Shown here one piece after another: positions 34,453 to 35,823 of a stretch of 35,823 nt of DNA. Source of the stretch: Caulobacteraceae bacterium (GTDB taxonomy: Bacteria; Pseudomonadota; Alphaproteobacteria; Caulobacterales; Caulobacteraceae); assembly GCA_025450315.1 (NCBI GenBank), contig JANWHQ010000053.1, positions 1 through 35,823 on the forward strand, given 5' to 3'. The notes below the pieces were generated by a model. That model was not told the DNA's origin. It did not search any database and saw only the letters and a list, made by a program, of their open reading frames with translations. A program made the translations under genes and the position numbers. Numbering within the stretch: the first letter of the stretch is position 1; each line of letters begins with the position of its first letter.

Positions 34453-35631
34453 TCAGGCCGCCAGGGCCCGCTGGCGGGCGACGAGCGGGCGGCGGTGGGC
34501 CTCGATGGCGGCCTCGTAGCTGTCGACCACGCTCGACAGCGCCGCATCCCAGCTGAAGGCGCGGCTGGCGGTGCGGGCGGCGGCGCCGAGCCTGGAGCGC
34601 CAGGCCGGCCGCGCGGCCATCCGCCTCAGGGCGTCGGCATAGGCGGCGGCGTCCGCGGGCGGGCAGAGCAGCCCCGTCTCCTCATGGCGCACCAGAAAGC
34701 GGCTGGACGGCACGTCTGCGCAGATCACCGGCAGGCCGCTGGCCATGGCTTCGAGGTTCACGTTGCCGAAGGCCTCGGTGGCGCTGGGGTTCAAGAGCAC
34801 GTCGGCGCTGGCGACGGCCCTGGCCAGGTCGGTGCCGCCCAGAAAGCCGGTGAACACCGCCTCCGGCAGCCGCTGGGCCATCCACGCCCGTGCGGGCCCG
34901 TCGCCGACGATCAGCGCCCGCACGTCCCTACGGCCCGCCTTCAGCCGGTCGAAGGCGTCGGCGAAGACTCCGAGGCCTTTCTCCAGCACCACCCGGCCGA
35001 AGAACAGCACCGCCATGTCGTCGGCGTCCAGGCCCTGACTCTGGCGCCAGGCGGGATCGCGGCGGCAGGGATGGAACTGGATGCGATCGACGCCGCGGCT
35101 CCAGATCCGCACCTTGGCGCCCACGCCCGAACGCCTCAGCCAGGACGCCGTGGCCAGGGTGGGGACCAGCACCTGGTCGCAGCGCCCGTAGAATTCCAGC
35201 AGCCGCTGCTCCATCACCGGCTCCAGGAAGCCCAGGCCGTAGTAGGTCAGGTAGGTCTCAAAGCGCGTGTGCAGGCTGGCCACCATGGGGCGGTCCATGC
35301 GGCGGGCCAGCCGCTGAGCCTGGAAGCCGACGATGTCGGGCGTCGCTACATGGACCACGTCGGGTGCGAAGTCCTCCACGTCGCGCCGGAGCGCCGGAGT
35401 CAAGCCCAGGCCCAGGCGGTATTCCGGTCGGCCGGGCAGGGCCACCGAGGGGATCGGCGACAGCCCCTCCACCGCGGGCGCCTCGGGCGCGGTGGGGGCG
35501 TAGATGCGCACCTGCGCGTGGCGATCCTCGCGCAGATGGCGGACCAGCCGGCTCAGCGCCTGGGTGGCGCCGTCGCGGGTGTAGTTGAAGTTGCCCGTGA
35601 ACAGGGCGACGCGCAGGGAACGGGGGGGCAA
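34453..35631 (-). CDS. Glycosyltransferase family 4 (GT-B), mannosyltransferase-like
   Basis: This 392-residue enzyme would transfer a sugar from a nucleotide donor to a lipid or glycan acceptor at the cytoplasmic side of the membrane. The N-terminal GT4 half has RVALFTGNFNYTRDGATQAL and DVVHVATPDIVGFQAQRLAR. The C-terminal half has VLFFGRVVLEKGLGVFADAF, IVGDGPARAWM, TGFLGGTDLARAVASADVLL and the donor-binding E-x7-E motif in SATEAFGNVNLEAMASGLPVI. It resembles GDP-mannose-dependent alpha-mannosyltransferases of the MgtA/PimB kind. The start is likely TTG at 35631 with GGAG seven bases upstream, as no ATG or GTG stands near the conserved beginning. The acceptor is unknown. Confidence 0.87.
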   Translation of the reverse strand: MPPRSLRVALFTGNFNYTRDGATQALSRLVRHLREDRHAQVRIYAPTAPEAPAVEGLSPIPSVALPGRPEYRLGLGLTPALRRDVEDFAPDVVHVATPDIVGFQAQRLARRMDRPMVASLHTRFETYLTYYGLGFLEPVMEQRLLEFYGRCDQVLVPTLATASWLRRSGVGAKVRIWSRGVDRIQFHPCRRDPAWRQSQGLDADDMAVLFFGRVVLEKGLGVFADAFDRLKAGRRDVRALIVGDGPARAWMAQRLPEAVFTGFLGGTDLARAVASADVLLNPSATEAFGNVNLEAMASGLPVICADVPSSRFLVRHEETGLLCPPADAAAYADALRRMAARPAWRSRLGAAARTASRAFSWDAALSSVVDSYEAAIEAHRRPLVARQRALAA

Positions 35632-35696
35632 GACGGACTCCGAATCGGCTTGCGTCCAGAATCGCCGCGCGCCGACTCAGTTTTGTGACGCGGGGC

Positions 35697-35823
35697 CTAC
35701 TCCGCGGCCTGCAGTTCGCCTTGGGCCTTCTCGGCCTCGATCTGCCGGGCCCTCTGCTCGACGAGGCCGACGATGTGCTCGACCATCTGGGTGTTGTCCA
35801 TCTTGTGGTCGGGCTTGCCGGCC
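35697..35823 (-). CDS. Unidentified gene, C-terminal 41 codons only
   Basis: The minus strand reads in frame from the window edge to TAG at 35697-35699. The visible end is hydrophilic and helical, with DNTQMVEHIVGLVEQRARQI followed by EAEKAQGELQAAE. It has the same codon bias as the neighbours, which supports a real gene. It ends 65 bases before the glycosyltransferase start on the same strand. The piece is too short to name a family. Confidence 0.6.
   Translation of the reverse strand, partial: AGKPDHKMDNTQMVEHIVGLVEQRARQIEAEKAQGELQAAE

Overview
The window is chromosomal DNA from a GC-rich alphaproteobacterium, most likely Caulobacteraceae (Caulobacter or Phenylobacterium type). The grounds are the DUF4167 protein, a PetP/PetR-like regulator pair beside ilvE, an HWE-family sensor kinase, strong GC bias at third codon positions, and intergenic palindromes of the sort scattered through such genomes. 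The assignment is by pattern recognition, not by a search. I saw no tRNA, rRNA, CRISPR array, insertion sequence or phage gene.

Layout. (1) 1-3585: the 5' part of uvrB and an HWE histidine kinase, both on the minus strand. (2) 3727-17561: an accessory block that looks catabolic. A minus-strand unit (TauD-like dioxygenase, 2-hydroxyacid dehydrogenase, three tandem secreted NTF2-like proteins) faces a plus-strand series (PQQ quinohemoprotein alcohol dehydrogenase, zinc alcohol dehydrogenase, Rieske oxygenase). Beyond these lie a fourth NTF2-like protein, a Tat-exported carotenoid-cleavage-type oxygenase, a frameshifted alkD, a metal-dependent decarboxylase related to gamma-resorcylate/5-carboxyvanillate decarboxylases, and a second Rieske oxygenase. 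(3) 17697-20510: a four-PAS hybrid histidine kinase. (4) 20523-26515: a minus-strand run reading MarR (PetP-like), OmpR-type regulator (PetR-like), sensor kinase, ABC permease, ATPase, HlyD-type adaptor and a small secreted protein. (5) 26598-35823: housekeeping genes ilvE, mnmA, a DUF4167 protein, prmC, a MOSC protein, a BrkB-like membrane protein, a GNAT acetyltransferase, prfA, a GT4 glycosyltransferase and the end of an unidentified gene.

How the genes may work together. The accessory block combines oxygenases, alcohol oxidation and decarboxylation, with several products destined for the periplasm. This suggests degradation of an aromatic, stilbene-like or terpenoid substrate, but the substrate cannot be read from the sequence. 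No transporter, Rieske reductase or transcription factor for it lies in the window. A perfect 17-bp palindrome upstream of the first Rieske gene and a repeated GATCAGGCC in the divergent promoter region are candidate operators. In the housekeeping part, PrmC is expected to methylate the GGQ glutamine of the release factor encoded by prfA, although other genes separate the two here.

Points to notice: a probable CTG start for the acetyltransferase overlapping the prfA stop, a single-base frameshift in alkD, and a dispersed palindrome that supplies the acetyltransferase stop codon.
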